Shown: positions 50,852 through 60,149 of the stretch, in pieces
Layout of the letters: each line of letters opens with the position of its first letter
Position numbering within the stretch: the first letter of the stretch is position 1
Source: Pseudoxanthomonas kaohsiungensis
Lineage (GTDB): Bacteria > Pseudomonadota > Gammaproteobacteria > Xanthomonadales > Xanthomonadaceae
NCBI RefSeq assembly: GCF_010211765.1
Contig: NZ_PDWO01000015.1
Location: forward strand, 1 to 64,000
Length of the DNA stretch: 64,000 bases
Direction of reading: 5' to 3'
Notes under the pieces: model-generated
Database searches by the model: none
The model's input: only the letters and a program-made list of their open reading frames with translations
Told to the model about the DNA's origin: nothing
Position numbers and translations under genes: made by a program

Positions 50852-50964
50852 GTAGAGCCCATCCTCATCGGCAACGCGAGCCGCCTTGGCCGATGCGGCT
50901 GCTGGCCAGCATGCTCGCGTCGCCGGCCGGAGACGTCGGGTCGCCCATGAGGATGGGCTCCTAC
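50852..50964. repeat. Xanthomonadales-type extragenic palindrome, copy 1 (one arm degenerate)
   Basis: The right arm is intact at 50941-50964 (TCGCCCATGAGGATGGGCTC...), while the left arm at 50852-50877 has lost a base and carries changes. It is the same element as at 55131-55221, here between the 103-aa gene and the GH3 gene. Confidence 0.8.
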
Positions 50965-51004
50965 ACGGGGAAACAGGGCTCTCGCGCAGGAACGAGGTCG
51001 CTTC

Positions 51005-53197
51005 TCAGCGCGACGCCAGCAGCTCGAACCGCGCCGGCTCGCCCGCCACGGACGATGGGGCGATCCAGACGTCGAACGCGCCCGGCTCGGCGGCGAAGCG
51101 GCCATCGGCGCCGGTAAAGGCCAGCTGCGCGCGCGACAGCGTGAACACCACCTCGCGCGATTCGCCCGGCTGCAGCCGCAACTTGCGGAAGCCCTTCAAC
51201 TCGCGGACCGGGCGCACCCGGCTGCCGACCCGGTCGTGCACGTACAGCTGCACGACCTCTTCGGCCGCGCGCGCGCCGGTGTTGGCGACGGTCGCGCGCA
51301 CCTGCAGGCTGCCGTCCCATTCCAGCGCCGGCGCATCGACCCGGGTGGCACCGTACTCGATCCGGCCGTAACCCAGGCCGTGGCCGAACGGGTACAGCGC
51401 GGTGTTGGGATACTCGCGCCAGCGCGCCTTGAACTCGGTCATCTCGGGCGTTTCCGGGCGGCCGGTGCGCGGATGGTTGTAGAAGAACGGCTGCTGCCCG
51501 GAATCGTGCGGGAAACTCACCGGCAACCGCCCCGACGGGCTGTACTCGCCGAACACCACGTCGGCCACCGCGTGCCCGGTCTGGCTGCCCAGGAACCAGG
51601 TCACCAGGATCGCCTGCGCATCGCGCACCGCGCCTTCCAGCGCCAGCGCGCGGCCATTGCGCAGCAACACCACGACCGGCGTCCCGGTCGCGGCCACCGC
51701 CTCGGCCAGCGCCTGCTGCGCCGCCGGCAGCACGATCCGGGTACGCGATTGCGCCTCGCCGCTGTAGCGCTGCGGCTCGCCCACCGCCAGCAGCACGACG
51801 TCGGCGCCGCGCGCCGCGGCCACAGCGCTCTCGATGCCACCATCCAGCGGCGCTTCCAGGGCGCAACCATCGACCACGTCCAGCGCCGCGCCTTCCGGCA
51901 GCGCCGCACGCAGGCCGGCTTCCAGGGTCACGTAGCGCGACTTGTCGCCGAACAGGGTCCAGCAGCCCTCGATGTTGTCAACGTCGCGCGCGAACGGGCC
52001 GATGAGCGCGATCCGCGCCTGCCGCGACACCGGCAGCACGTCGCCCTCGTTCTTCAGCAGCACGATCGAGCGCCGCGCCGCGTCGCGCGCCAGCGCCTCG
52101 TGCGCGGCCCGCTGCGAGGTGTCCACCTCGCGCGCCGGGTCCAGCGAGCGGTATGGATCGTCGAGCAGGCCGATGGCCGACTTCACCGACAGCACGCGCC
52201 GCACCGCCTCGTCGAGCAGCGCCACCGGCACCTCGCCCGATTCCACCAGGCCGGGCAGGTGCTCGGCGTAGAACCCGCTCTGCATGCTCATGTCCATGCC
52301 GGCCAGGAACGCGCGGCGGGTCGCGTCGCGCGCGTCCTCGGCATAGCCATGCGCGACCAGCTCCATGTCGGCGGTGTAGTCGGACACCACCAGGCCGGGG
52401 AACCCCCAGGCATCGCGCAGCACGCCGGTGAGCATGGCGTGGTTGGCGCTGGCCGGCACGCCGTTGATGTCGTTGAACGCGGTCATCACCGTCAGCGCGC
52501 CGGCATCGACGGCGGCCTTGAACGGCGGCAGGTGCACGTCGTGCAGGGTGCCCTCGGCGATCTCGACGTAGTTGTAGTCCATGCCGCCGGCGACGGCGCC
52601 GTAGGCGACGAAATGCTTGGGCGTGGCCAGCAGCGAATCGGCCGCGCGCAGGTCCTCGCCCTGGAAGCCGCGCACGCGCGCGGCGGCGAAGGCGCAGCCG
52701 AGGAAGGTGTCCTCGCCCGCGCCTTCCGCGCCCCGGCCCCAGCGCTGGTCGCGGGCGATATCCACCGCCGGCGCGTAGGTCCAGTGCAGGCCGGCGGCGG
52801 TGGCCTCGACCGCGGTGGCGCGGGCGGTGCGCTCGGCCAGCTGCGGCTCGAAGCTGGCCGCCTCGCCCAGCGGGATCGGGAACACGGTACGCATGCCATG
52901 GATCACGTCGGCGGCCAGCAGCACCGGGATGCCCAGCCGGCTCTCCTCCACCGCCACCCGCTGGATCTCGCGGCCCTGGGCGGCGCCGACGCCGTTGAAC
53001 AGGCAGCCGACCTGGCCGGCGCGCACCTGCTCCAGCACCTGGGCGGCATTGCTGACGTTCACTTCCGGATTCACGTCCGGCGCGAACGGGCGGACCATGT
53101 CGGCGAACACCCCGAGCTGACCGACCTTCTCCTCGACGGTCATGCGCGCGAGCAGGGACTCGATTCTCGCGTCGGTGGCGGGGTGGGCGATCGGCAT
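51005..53197 (-). CDS. Glycoside hydrolase family 3 beta-glucosidase
   Basis: 730 aa from the ATG at 53195-53197. The N-terminal TIM-like domain has 'RMTVEEKVGQLG', 'IPVLLAADVIHGMRTVFPIP', 'KHFVAYGAVAGGMDYNY' and the nucleophile aspartate in 'GLVVSDYTADMELVAHG' (about D273). The alpha/beta sandwich domain follows ('SIVLLKNEGDVLPV', 'VDNIEGCWTLFGDKSR') and a fibronectin-III-like end ('VATVANTG-type' fold near 660-730). It lacks a signal peptide, unlike BglX, so it is probably cytoplasmic and hydrolyses imported beta-linked oligosaccharides. It stands alone between a REP element and a terminator. Confidence 0.9.
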   Translation of the reverse strand: MPIAHPATDARIESLLARMTVEEKVGQLGVFADMVRPFAPDVNPEVNVSNAAQVLEQVRAGQVGCLFNGVGAAQGREIQRVAVEESRLGIPVLLAADVIHGMRTVFPIPLGEAASFEPQLAERTARATAVEATAAGLHWTYAPAVDIARDQRWGRGAEGAGEDTFLGCAFAAARVRGFQGEDLRAADSLLATPKHFVAYGAVAGGMDYNYVEIAEGTLHDVHLPPFKAAVDAGALTVMTAFNDINGVPASANHAMLTGVLRDAWGFPGLVVSDYTADMELVAHGYAEDARDATRRAFLAGMDMSMQSGFYAEHLPGLVESGEVPVALLDEAVRRVLSVKSAIGLLDDPYRSLDPAREVDTSQRAAHEALARDAARRSIVLLKNEGDVLPVSRQARIALIGPFARDVDNIEGCWTLFGDKSRYVTLEAGLRAALPEGAALDVVDGCALEAPLDGGIESAVAAARGADVVLLAVGEPQRYSGEAQSRTRIVLPAAQQALAEAVAATGTPVVVLLRNGRALALEGAVRDAQAILVTWFLGSQTGHAVADVVFGEYSPSGRLPVSFPHDSGQQPFFYNHPRTGRPETPEMTEFKARWREYPNTALYPFGHGLGYGRIEYGATRVDAPALEWDGSLQVRATVANTGARAAEEVVQLYVHDRVGSRVRPVRELKGFRKLRLQPGESREVVFTLSRAQLAFTGADGRFAAEPGAFDVWIAPSSVAGEPARFELLASR

Positions 53198-53311
53198 CGT
53201 GCGTCGGCGGCTGGGCGGCGGAGGGCCGATTCTAACGGAGCCCCGGCCCGCCACCAGTCGTCGGGGCCCTCTTCACGCATGTAATGGAATGTAACGCCGG
53301 CGACCGCCGCA

Positions 53312-53347
53312 CAAGAAAGCGGCGCGGAGCCGCGAGGCCCCGCGCCG
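53312..53347 (-). terminator. Terminator of the BON-domain gene
   Basis: On the minus strand an 8-bp GC-rich stem (53320-53327 with 53340-53347) is followed by CTTTCTTG. It lies about 50 bp past the stop of the BON gene. Confidence 0.6.
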
Positions 53348-53398
53348 CCGTGGCGCACCGTCGTCACCCCGGTGCGCCAGCAAAACGACCGATCCGGA

Positions 53399-53746
53399 TC
53401 AGCCGCCGGATGGCATCACCTTCAGCTTGGACGTGTCGACCTTGGTCACGCCCTGGATGCCGGCGGCGACCTTCTTGGCCTGGTCGGCCTGGGCCTGGGT
53501 GCTGGCGGTGCCGGTCAGGTAGACCACGCCGTTGACGGTATCGACGTCGATCTTGGTGCCGGCCACGGCGGTGTCGGCCAGCAGGCTGGACTTGACCTTG
53601 GTGGTGATCCAGGTGTCGTCGACCGGCTGGGCAGAGGCCGCTTCGGCGGCGGGCTTCTTCGCCGGCTTGTCGTCGTTGGCCATGGCTGCGCCGGAGAACA
53701 GTACGGCGGTCAGGGCGGCGGCGAGGATCGTGGTGCTCTTGCGCAT
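53399..53746 (-). CDS. Periplasmic BON-domain protein (OsmY-like)
   Basis: 115 aa. Signal peptide 'RKSTTILAAALTAVLFSGAAMA', a short Lys/Pro/Ala linker, then one BON domain: 'DDTWITTKVKSSLLADTAVAG', 'IDVDTVNGVVYLTGTASTQAQADQA', 'GVTKVDTSKLKVMP'. OsmY-type proteins are periplasmic stress proteins thought to bind phospholipid or act as chaperones. The ATG is preceded by GGAGGGACCC. A hairpin terminator follows, so the gene is monocistronic. Confidence 0.9.
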   Translation of the reverse strand: MRKSTTILAAALTAVLFSGAAMANDDKPAKKPAAEAASAQPVDDTWITTKVKSSLLADTAVAGTKIDVDTVNGVVYLTGTASTQAQADQAKKVAAGIQGVTKVDTSKLKVMPSGG

Positions 53747-53928
53747 GGGTCCCTCCTGTTACGGCACTGTGCCGTGTGGTTTGGAGCGAGTGTCGGCGGC
53801 AAGACGTGCAGCGACGGTGAATCCAGGCGTGAAGGTTGTGCAGTGTTCAGTGCGATGAGCGCACTTGCACGGGTGCGTCGATGGCGCGTGTAATGCGCCA
53901 CTTCCCCGCCATGCCACGCAGGTGCACG

Positions 53929-54999
53929 ATGGCCCGCGAACTGAACGTCGCCCTGGTCGGCTTCGGCCTGGCCGGCAGCGTCTTCCACGCCCCGCTGGTG
54001 GCATGCACGCCCGGCCTGCGCCTGCACACGGTGGTGTCGCGCGATCCGGCCAAGGTCCGCGCCGCGCATCCGCGCGCCAGCGTGGTCGGCGATCCGGCGA
54101 CTGCATTCGCCGATCCGGACATCGACCTCGTCGTCGTGGCCACGCCGAACGACACCCACGCGCCGCTGGCGCTGGCCGCGCTGGAGGCCGGCAAGCACGT
54201 GGTGGTGGACAAGCCGTTCGCCCTCGACGTGGTCCAGGCGCAGGCCGTGATCGACGCGGCCGCGTCAGCCCGCCGCGTGCTCAGCGTGTTCCACAACCGA
54301 CGCTGGGATGCCGACTTCCTCGCGCTGCGCGCCCTGCTCGATGGCGGCGCGCTGGGCGACGTCGCCGAACTGCACTCGCACTTCGACCGGTTCCGTCCGC
54401 AGGTGCCCGATCGCTGGCGCGACCGCGCCGGCGCCGGCAGCGGGCTGTGGTACGACCTGGGCCCGCACCTGGTCGACCAGGCCGTGCAGCTGTTCGGCGC
54501 GCCGCTCGCGGTGCACGCCGACCTGGCGCAGCAGCGCGACGGCGCCCAGGCCACCGACTACTTCCACGTGCAGCTGCGCTACCGGCGCCTGCGCGTGGTG
54601 CTGCACGCCGGCGCCCTGGTGCCAGCCGCCGCGCTGCCCGCCCACGGCCTGCGCTTTGCGGTCCACGGCACCGGCGGCAGCTGGATCAAGCACGGGCTCG
54701 ACCCGCAGGAGGACGCGCTGCGCGCGGGCATGCTGCCCGGCGGCGAGGGCTGGGGCCACGATCCGCGCCCCGGCACGTGGCTGCGTGCCGGCGACGATGG
54801 CGTGCAGCAGGCGCCGTCGCCCGCGCCGGCCGGCGACTACCCCGCGTACTACGCGCGCCTGCGCGACGCGATCCTCGAGGGCACCGCGCCCCCGGTGACC
54901 GGGGAAGAGGCCCTCACCGTGATGCGGGTGATCGAAGCCGGCCTGCGCAGCGACGCCGGGCGTCGCGAAGTGCCGTTCCCCGACGAACGCACCTTCTAG
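53929..54999 (+). CDS. Gfo/Idh/MocA-family NAD(P)-dependent oxidoreductase
   Basis: 356 aa from the ATG at 53929. The Rossmann fold begins 'LNVALVGFGLAGSVFHAPL' (G-x-G-x-x-G). The 'VVVATPNDTHAPLALAALEAGKHVVVDKPFAL' segment contains the family's conserved lysine (here D-K-P rather than E-K-P). The C-terminal domain starts 'SVFHNRRWDADFLALRALL' and has 'GLWYDLGPHLVDQAVQLFG' with the catalytic D-x-x-x-H. It resembles YdgJ-type sugar or inositol dehydrogenases. The substrate is not evident. Monocistronic. Confidence 0.9.
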   Translation: MARELNVALVGFGLAGSVFHAPLVACTPGLRLHTVVSRDPAKVRAAHPRASVVGDPATAFADPDIDLVVVATPNDTHAPLALAALEAGKHVVVDKPFALDVVQAQAVIDAAASARRVLSVFHNRRWDADFLALRALLDGGALGDVAELHSHFDRFRPQVPDRWRDRAGAGSGLWYDLGPHLVDQAVQLFGAPLAVHADLAQQRDGAQATDYFHVQLRYRRLRVVLHAGALVPAAALPAHGLRFAVHGTGGSWIKHGLDPQEDALRAGMLPGGEGWGHDPRPGTWLRAGDDGVQQAPSPAPAGDYPAYYARLRDAILEGTAPPVTGEEALTVMRVIEAGLRSDAGRREVPFPDERTF

Positions 55000-55130
55000 G
55001 TCCAGCGAGGACCAGACATCCGTCCGTGGAAAAGCACTCGCGACTCGAGTCCGCTGCACGGGCGATGCCACCGCGCACCGACGCCATGTCGCCAGCAAGC
55101 TGTGCTCCTACAAAGTCCGCCGCCCTCTAG

Positions 55131-55221
55131 GTAGGAGCCCATCCTCATGGGCGACCCGACGCACCCCCAAGGCGGCTGCGCGCTGGCAGGTGGCGTGTCG
55201 CCCATGAGGATGGGCTCCTAC
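55131..55221. repeat. Xanthomonadales-type extragenic palindrome, copy 2 (perfect 24-bp arms)
   Basis: Arms 55131-55154 and 55198-55221 are exact inverted copies (GTAGGAGCCCATCCTCATGG...). The 43-bp centre holds GC-rich sequence. A related partial motif (GCTCCTACAAAG) lies at 55104-55115. Such elements recur through genomes of this family between genes. Confidence 0.85.
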
Positions 55222-55265
55222 ACACACACCCGGAGCCGTCGCCGCCCGCATCGCCGGCGCAGCGC

Positions 55266-56174
55266 TCAGCCGCGCTTCACCCCATGCCCGCCGAAGCGGT
55301 CGCGCAGCGCGGCGAGCATCTTGTCGGCGAAGGAGTCCTTGTCGCGCGAGCGCAGCCGCTCCATCAGCGACAGGGTGATCACCGGCGCCGACACGTCCAG
55401 CTCGATCGCCTCGGCCACCGTCCAGCGGCCTTCGCCCGAGTCGGCCACGTAGGGCGCGATGCCCTCCAGCGCCGGGTTGTCCTCCAGCGCCTCGGCGGCC
55501 AGGTCCAGCAACCAGGAACGGACCACGCTGCCATGCCGCCAGATCTCCGCCACCTGCGGCAGGTCCAGCGCCAGCGATTCCTTGCGCTGCATGATCGCGA
55601 AGCCCTCGGCGTAGGCCTGCATCATTCCGTACTCGATGCCGTTGTGGACCATCTTGGCGAAGTGGCCGGCGCCGCTCGGGCCGACCCGGCCCCAGCCGCG
55701 GTCCGGCGCCGGCGCCAGGGTTTCCAGCAGCGGTCGCAACCGCTCGCAGGCCGACTCCTCGCCGCCGACCATCAGGCTGTAGCCCTCGGCCAGTCCCCAC
55801 ACGCCGCCGCTGGTGCCGCAATCGAGGAAATGAATGCCGCTCCCGCGGCACTGCGCCGCCCGACGCTGGCTGTCCTTGTAGTTCGAGTTGCCGCCATCGA
55901 CCACGATGTCGCCCGCGCGCAGCAGCGGGCCCAGCGCGTCCAGCGTCGCATCCACGGCCGCGCCGGCAGGCACCATCAGCCACAGCACGCGCGGCGCCGG
56001 CAGCGCGGCCACCAGCGCGGCGAGAGAATCGAACGTCTCCAACCCGTGCGCCTGCTGCGCCGCCTCGCGCGCGGCCGCGCCCGGATCGAAGCCGGCCACG
56101 CGATGGCCGCCGCGTTTCAGCCGCGCGGCCATGTTCGCGCCCATCCGTCCCAGCCCGACCATGCCGATGTCCAT
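55266..56174 (-). CDS. gnd: 6-phosphogluconate dehydrogenase, short NAD-type (Gnd-like)
   Basis: 302 aa from the ATG at 56172-56174. 'MDIGMVGLGRMGANMAARL' is the G-x-G-x-x-G/A cofactor motif. 'VVDGGNSNYKDSQRRAAQ' and 'FLDCGTSGGVWGLAEGYSLMVGG' are the 6PGDH substrate motifs, and 'GAGHFAKMVHNGIEYGMMQAYAEGF' carries the catalytic lysine. The length is that of the short YqeC/GndA-type enzyme rather than the 470-aa form. It oxidises 6-phosphogluconate to ribulose 5-phosphate. Reading frames extending upstream into 56.2-56.8 kb are out-of-context leader, not part of the protein. Confidence 0.9.
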   Translation of the reverse strand: MDIGMVGLGRMGANMAARLKRGGHRVAGFDPGAAAREAAQQAHGLETFDSLAALVAALPAPRVLWLMVPAGAAVDATLDALGPLLRAGDIVVDGGNSNYKDSQRRAAQCRGSGIHFLDCGTSGGVWGLAEGYSLMVGGEESACERLRPLLETLAPAPDRGWGRVGPSGAGHFAKMVHNGIEYGMMQAYAEGFAIMQRKESLALDLPQVAEIWRHGSVVRSWLLDLAAEALEDNPALEGIAPYVADSGEGRWTVAEAIELDVSAPVITLSLMERLRSRDKDSFADKMLAALRDRFGGHGVKRG

Positions 56175-56359
56175 GCGACCTCCTCGCGTGCGAAAGGCCA
56201 AGCCTCGCACAGGGCGAAGGATGCACACCACCCGCGGCGCTGGAACGCAGCACCGCCGTCGACGGTGAGGCAGCGACACCCTCGGCGCCGGGCCAGCACG
56301 CCAGGCTTCCCGGAACGCGCCAGGCCTCCCTGCGTAGTCGCCGGCGCGCACCCCGTCCT

Positions 56360-56680
56360 TCAGCCGAGCAGGTCCACGCCCTTGTGGTCGTCCGGCACGC
56401 CCTGGACCAGCAACAGGTCGCCCTCGGTATGCCCGGCACGCAAGGGACGGATCGCCTGGTAGGCGTCGGACTCGTACCAGCCGCGCGCCTGCTCCATGCT
56501 GGGGAACTCGATGACCACCAGGTCGCCGGACCACGCACCTTCCACCGGCTCGTACGGGCCGCCATGGATGCGGAACCTGCCGGAGAACGGCGCCAGCGTG
56601 CCATCGATCCTCTGCAGGTACTCCATGATCTCCGGACCGAACCGCGTCTCCCGTATCACGGCCACAGCGTAAGCGCGCAT
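56360..56680 (-). CDS. DUF1330 protein, 106 aa
   Basis: It starts at the ATG at 56678-56680 with GGAGAGCT just upstream. The pattern 'RAYAVAVIRETRFGPEIMEYLQRI', 'FRIHGGPYEPVEGAWSGDLVVIEFPSMEQARGWYESDAYQAI' and 'LLLVQGVP' is the DUF1330 ferredoxin-like fold (dimeric alpha/beta barrel) of unknown function. Single gene. It is followed by the 185-bp gap before the 6PGDH start. Confidence 0.9.
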   Translation of the reverse strand: MRAYAVAVIRETRFGPEIMEYLQRIDGTLAPFSGRFRIHGGPYEPVEGAWSGDLVVIEFPSMEQARGWYESDAYQAIRPLRAGHTEGDLLLVQGVPDDHKGVDLLG

Positions 56681-56876
56681 CGAGCTCTCCTGGCAATCTT
56701 CGAATACCGGGCACTCTAACGCCTTCGCGATCGGGGGCGCTCCGGTGCGGGCGGGCCGCCGACGGTCCAGGTCGCGAAACCGCTCGAGCGGCACGCACCT
56801 GCGCGGATGAGACACGCCCATGGCTGGGCCAGGGTATCCGCCGAACCGGAACCGCTGCGTCGGCTTGGTCTGACCG

Positions 56877-57299
56877 TCAGGCCGCGGGCCCATGCCACGC
56901 GACCCGTTGCACCCGACAGCCCGAGCGAAGTGTGTTGTGTATCTCCGCAAGCCGATCCGTCTCGGACAGCAGGAACTCGATTTCTTCATCCGAAGCGGAA
57001 GAGTCCACCCTCGCCGAGTATGTGACCGACTCCGCAGGCAGGCCTACAGCTCCGAACCGCGCGGAGGCGATTACTTCACACCCGGTTATGGCGATGCCGA
57101 GCCGCTGGGCCTCGCGATACAGGTCATTGCAGTAGCAAGTGGCGAGGGCGAGCATCAGGAGCTCGCCGCCATTCACGGAACTGCCGAAGCCCGATTCTTT
57201 CGAGGGGACGTCCAGCGACTTGGTAGAGCCGGCAGTGGAGACATGTACAGCGTTCTGCCCCGGCTCGTTCCGGACCTGCGCGGAGATCTCCACGTGCAC
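56877..57299 (-). CDS. OsmC-family peroxiredoxin-like protein
   Basis: 140 aa. OsmC features are 'SVNGGELLMLALATCYCNDLYREAQRLGI' with the first active-site cysteine region, a basic beta strand region, and the closing 'HNTLRSGCRVQRV' with the second cysteine. Classical OsmC/Ohr proteins reduce organic hydroperoxides with such a cysteine pair. GC content is lower than in neighbouring genes by eye, so this could be a more recent arrival. Monocistronic. Confidence 0.85.
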   Translation of the reverse strand: MHVEISAQVRNEPGQNAVHVSTAGSTKSLDVPSKESGFGSSVNGGELLMLALATCYCNDLYREAQRLGIAITGCEVIASARFGAVGLPAESVTYSARVDSSASDEEIEFLLSETDRLAEIHNTLRSGCRVQRVAWHGPAA

Positions 57300-57438
57300 C
57301 CCTCCGTTCCGGGCGGCCTAATGGCCGAGATGAGCCGAATGGCGAAGCCAGTTCGGCCCGGTTGAGTCGCGAGGCACGCCAAGCGCACCTCGCTCCTGGC
57401 GAAGACTGCCATTGCAGGCAATCCTCGCACCGCGGCCG

Positions 57439-57951
57439 TCAGCTGCGGCCCAGGTAATCCAGCTTGCCCAGCGGCACGCCGTTGTGGCGCAGGATCGCGT
57501 AGGCGGTGGCGAAGTGGAAGTACAGGTTGGGCAGGGCGAAGCCGGTGAGGTAGTCCAGGCCCTCGAAGGCATGCTCGCCGCCGGGGGTGCGCAGCACCAC
57601 CGGTCGGGTTTCGCTGCCGTCGATCTGCGCCGGCGCGAACGTGCCGAGGTAGGCGATGGCGCGGTCCAGGCGCGCGTAGAGGCCGGCGAAGTCGGTCTCG
57701 TCGTCGGCGAACACCGGCGCCTCGACCCCGGCCAGGCGCGCGGCGCCGTTCTTGGCGGTGTCGCTGGCCATCTGCACCTGGTTGAGCAATGGCCGCATGT
57801 CCGGAGCCAGCCGGGACTGAAGCAGCACGGCCGGATCGAAGCCGCGCTCGATCGCGTGCGCCTGGCCGCGTTCGAGCACGTGCCGCAGGTTGCGCAGGGC
57901 GCGCACGAAGGCGGGGATGGACGCACCGTACATCGAGATCGTGGGGGTCAT
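57439..57951 (-). CDS. DUF1993 protein, 170 aa
   Basis: It begins 'MTPTISMYGASIPAFVRALRNLRHVLERGQAHA', the hallmark start of DUF1993 (M-S-x-Y-x-A-S-V-P-x-F-x-R-x-L-x-x-L). Continuing features are 'LAPDMRPLLNQVQMASDTAKNGAARLAG' and 'DYLTGFALPNLYFHFATAYAILRHNGVPLGKLDYLG'. The family belongs to the DinB-like four-helix bundles. Function unknown. It is 62 bp from the membrane protein gene at 58015, same strand. Confidence 0.9.
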   Translation of the reverse strand: MTPTISMYGASIPAFVRALRNLRHVLERGQAHAIERGFDPAVLLQSRLAPDMRPLLNQVQMASDTAKNGAARLAGVEAPVFADDETDFAGLYARLDRAIAYLGTFAPAQIDGSETRPVVLRTPGGEHAFEGLDYLTGFALPNLYFHFATAYAILRHNGVPLGKLDYLGRS

Positions 57952-58014
57952 GACGGAGTCCGCAGGCGGGAACGGGAAGATGCGCCGGCCGGCCAGGCCG
58001 GCGCATCGGGTGGA

Positions 58015-58452
58015 TCAGCGCAACCAGCCGCGCGCGCGGCAGCGCCCGGCATACACCCACAACCCGGCGGCGAAGGCCAGCACCAGCACCGGCATCGCCA
58101 GCCCTGCCGGACCATAGGCCTGCCAGGCCGGGGTCAGCGCGTAGGCGCCGGAGAACTGCACCACCACCGCCAGCAGCGAGACCGCGAACAGCGGCACGGC
58201 CCAGCGCCTGCGCAGCAGCAGGCCGAGCGCACCGAGCACCCCGCCGATGACGCCGATCCCGAACATCACGTTCAACCAGGCCGGCGTGGCCAGGAATATC
58301 TGCCGGTCGACCTCCGGCAGCGTCGCCAGCCGGGCCTCGTCCATGGTCACCTGGACCCCGAACATGGCCAGCCCCAGCAGGTTCCACACCAGGGCCAGTA
58401 TCGCCACCCACCAGTAAGCCTTGGGCCGCACGGGCCCGGACTGCATCTGCAT
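58015..58452 (-). CDS. Four-helix membrane protein, 145 aa
   Basis: The ATG at 58450-58452 follows a strong GAGGGGAGGAG site. Four transmembrane helices are visible: 'YWWVAILALVWNLLGLAMFG', 'WLNVMFGIGVIGGVLGALGLLL', 'WAVPLFAVSLLAVVVQFSGAYAL' and 'GPAGLAMPVLVLAFAAGLWVYAG', with a basic C-terminus (RCRARGWLR). I recognise the layout as a common hypothetical inner-membrane protein of this group. It precedes the DUF1993 gene and may be co-transcribed with it. Confidence 0.8.
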   Translation of the reverse strand: MQMQSGPVRPKAYWWVAILALVWNLLGLAMFGVQVTMDEARLATLPEVDRQIFLATPAWLNVMFGIGVIGGVLGALGLLLRRRWAVPLFAVSLLAVVVQFSGAYALTPAWQAYGPAGLAMPVLVLAFAAGLWVYAGRCRARGWLR

Positions 58453-58676
58453 GAGCTCCTCCCCTCGCGGCGCCGTTGCCGCCCCGCAGAGCCTACCCCT
58501 CCCTCCGCCGGCCGGGCAGTGCCGCGCGCGGCGGACCGGACCCACGGGCACCGGCGCGCCCCCGCCGCGCCAATGCCGCTAAACCCCGGCCCGCGGCGGC
58601 CGCTATCCCGACGACCCCCGTGATCCCGCCCGGCCGCCCGCATCGCACGCGCGAGCCGATCCACCCGGAGCCCCAG

Positions 58677-60131
58677 ATGTCCATCGATCGCCGCTTTACC
58701 GCCTCCCTGCGCGATCCCGGCCCGGCGCCGGACGCGACCGGGCCGCTTGCGGTGCTGCCCGCCTTCGCCGACGGCATGGCCGCCCTGCCCGGGGAACTGG
58801 GCGGGCTGGGCAAGCGCCTGCAGTCGGCCGCGCGCGGCGAGGACTGGCGCAGCTACCAGCGCCTGCTGCAGCAGTTCCTGGACAAGTACCTGCAGGATTT
58901 CGCCCGCAGCCTGGACAGCGGCGCGATGGCCGAATCCGACCAGCTGCGCGAGCTGCTGCGGCAGGCGCTGGGCGTGGCCCTGGCCTCGCTGCTGCAGCCG
59001 CTGCCGGCGCTGGCCGGCGAGTCCACCGCCCTGGGCAGCGAGCTGAAGCAGTGGCGGCCCGGCAGCGACCTGGCGCCGCTGGCGCTGCGCGTACGCGAGC
59101 TGTGCCACCAGGTCGGCGTGCACGCCGGCGAAACCAGCGAGCAGCAGGCCCTGCTGCTGGGCCTGTTCGACCTGCTGCTGGAAAACCTGTTCGAACTGCT
59201 CGACGACGGCAGCTGGCTGCGCGGCCAGGTGGCGGTGGTGCGCGAACTGCTGGCCGGCAATCCCGACCGCCAGACCCTGGAGGCTACCCGCCAGGGGCTG
59301 CGCGAGCTGGCCTACCAGCAGGGGCTGCTGAAACGGGGCATCGACCAGTCCAAGGACGCGATGCGGGTGATGATGGTGTCCTTCGTCGAGCGGCTGGACG
59401 GCATGGCCGCCAGCACCGGCGAGTTCCAGTCGCGCCTGGAGGTGCACATGGGCGCGATCCGGCAGGCCCGCACCATCGCCGACCTCGGCCACAGCCTGGA
59501 GGACGTGCTCGACGACACCGCGCGCCTGCAGGCGCAGGCGCTGCAGTCGCGCGAGCAGATGCTGGCCGCGCGTGCCGAGGTCGACGCGGCCGAAGACCGG
59601 ATCCGCGAGCTGGAGGCGCGCCTGCGCGACGTCGGCGACCTGCTCCGCAGCGACCCGCTGACCGGCGCGCTGAACCGGCGCGGGTTCGAGGAGGAGTACG
59701 CGCGCGAATCGCTGCGCGCCGAGCGCGAGGCACGGCCGCTGTCGCTGGCGGTGATCGACCTGGACGAGTTCAGCCGGCTCAATGCGCGCCATGGGCATGC
59801 CGGGGGCGACGTGGCGCTGCGCCACCTGGTCAGCCTGGCCCAGGCCACGCTGCGCGCTGGCGATGCGATCTGCCGCCACGGCGGCGAGGAGTTCGTGCTG
59901 CTGCTGCCGGGCACGCCGCTGGCCGAGGCGCAGGCGGTGGTGCAGCGCCTGCAGAAGCGGCTGGCCGCCGAACCGGCGGTGCACGAGGGCCAGCGCATCG
60001 CGTTCGCGTTCAGCGCCGGCGTGGCCGCGCGCCAGCTCGGCGAGGACCGCGACCACCTGCTGCGCCGCGCCGACCGCGCGATGTACCAGGCCAAGCGCGA
60101 CGGCCGCAACCGCGTCAGCATCGCCCACTAG
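58677..60131 (+). CDS. Diguanylate cyclase (GGDEF) with helical N-terminal sensor
   Basis: 484 aa from the ATG at 58677, GGAG 7 bp upstream. The N-terminal 300 residues are helical and probably coiled coil, with no membrane segment, like the cytosolic sensor of the DgcB type. The C-terminal GGDEF domain (about 315-480) has 'SDPLTGALNRRGFEEEYARES', the active loop as 'HGGEEFVLLLPGTPLAEA' (GGEEF, a functional variant), and 'FAFSAGVA'. It should make c-di-GMP. A product-binding RxxD five residues before GGEEF is not evident, so feedback inhibition may be weak. Monocistronic. Confidence 0.9.
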   Translation: MSIDRRFTASLRDPGPAPDATGPLAVLPAFADGMAALPGELGGLGKRLQSAARGEDWRSYQRLLQQFLDKYLQDFARSLDSGAMAESDQLRELLRQALGVALASLLQPLPALAGESTALGSELKQWRPGSDLAPLALRVRELCHQVGVHAGETSEQQALLLGLFDLLLENLFELLDDGSWLRGQVAVVRELLAGNPDRQTLEATRQGLRELAYQQGLLKRGIDQSKDAMRVMMVSFVERLDGMAASTGEFQSRLEVHMGAIRQARTIADLGHSLEDVLDDTARLQAQALQSREQMLAARAEVDAAEDRIRELEARLRDVGDLLRSDPLTGALNRRGFEEEYARESLRAEREARPLSLAVIDLDEFSRLNARHGHAGGDVALRHLVSLAQATLRAGDAICRHGGEEFVLLLPGTPLAEAQAVVQRLQKRLAAEPAVHEGQRIAFAFSAGVAARQLGEDRDHLLRRADRAMYQAKRDGRNRVSIAH

Positions 60132-60149
60132 GCCGCGCGCGCGGGCCGG

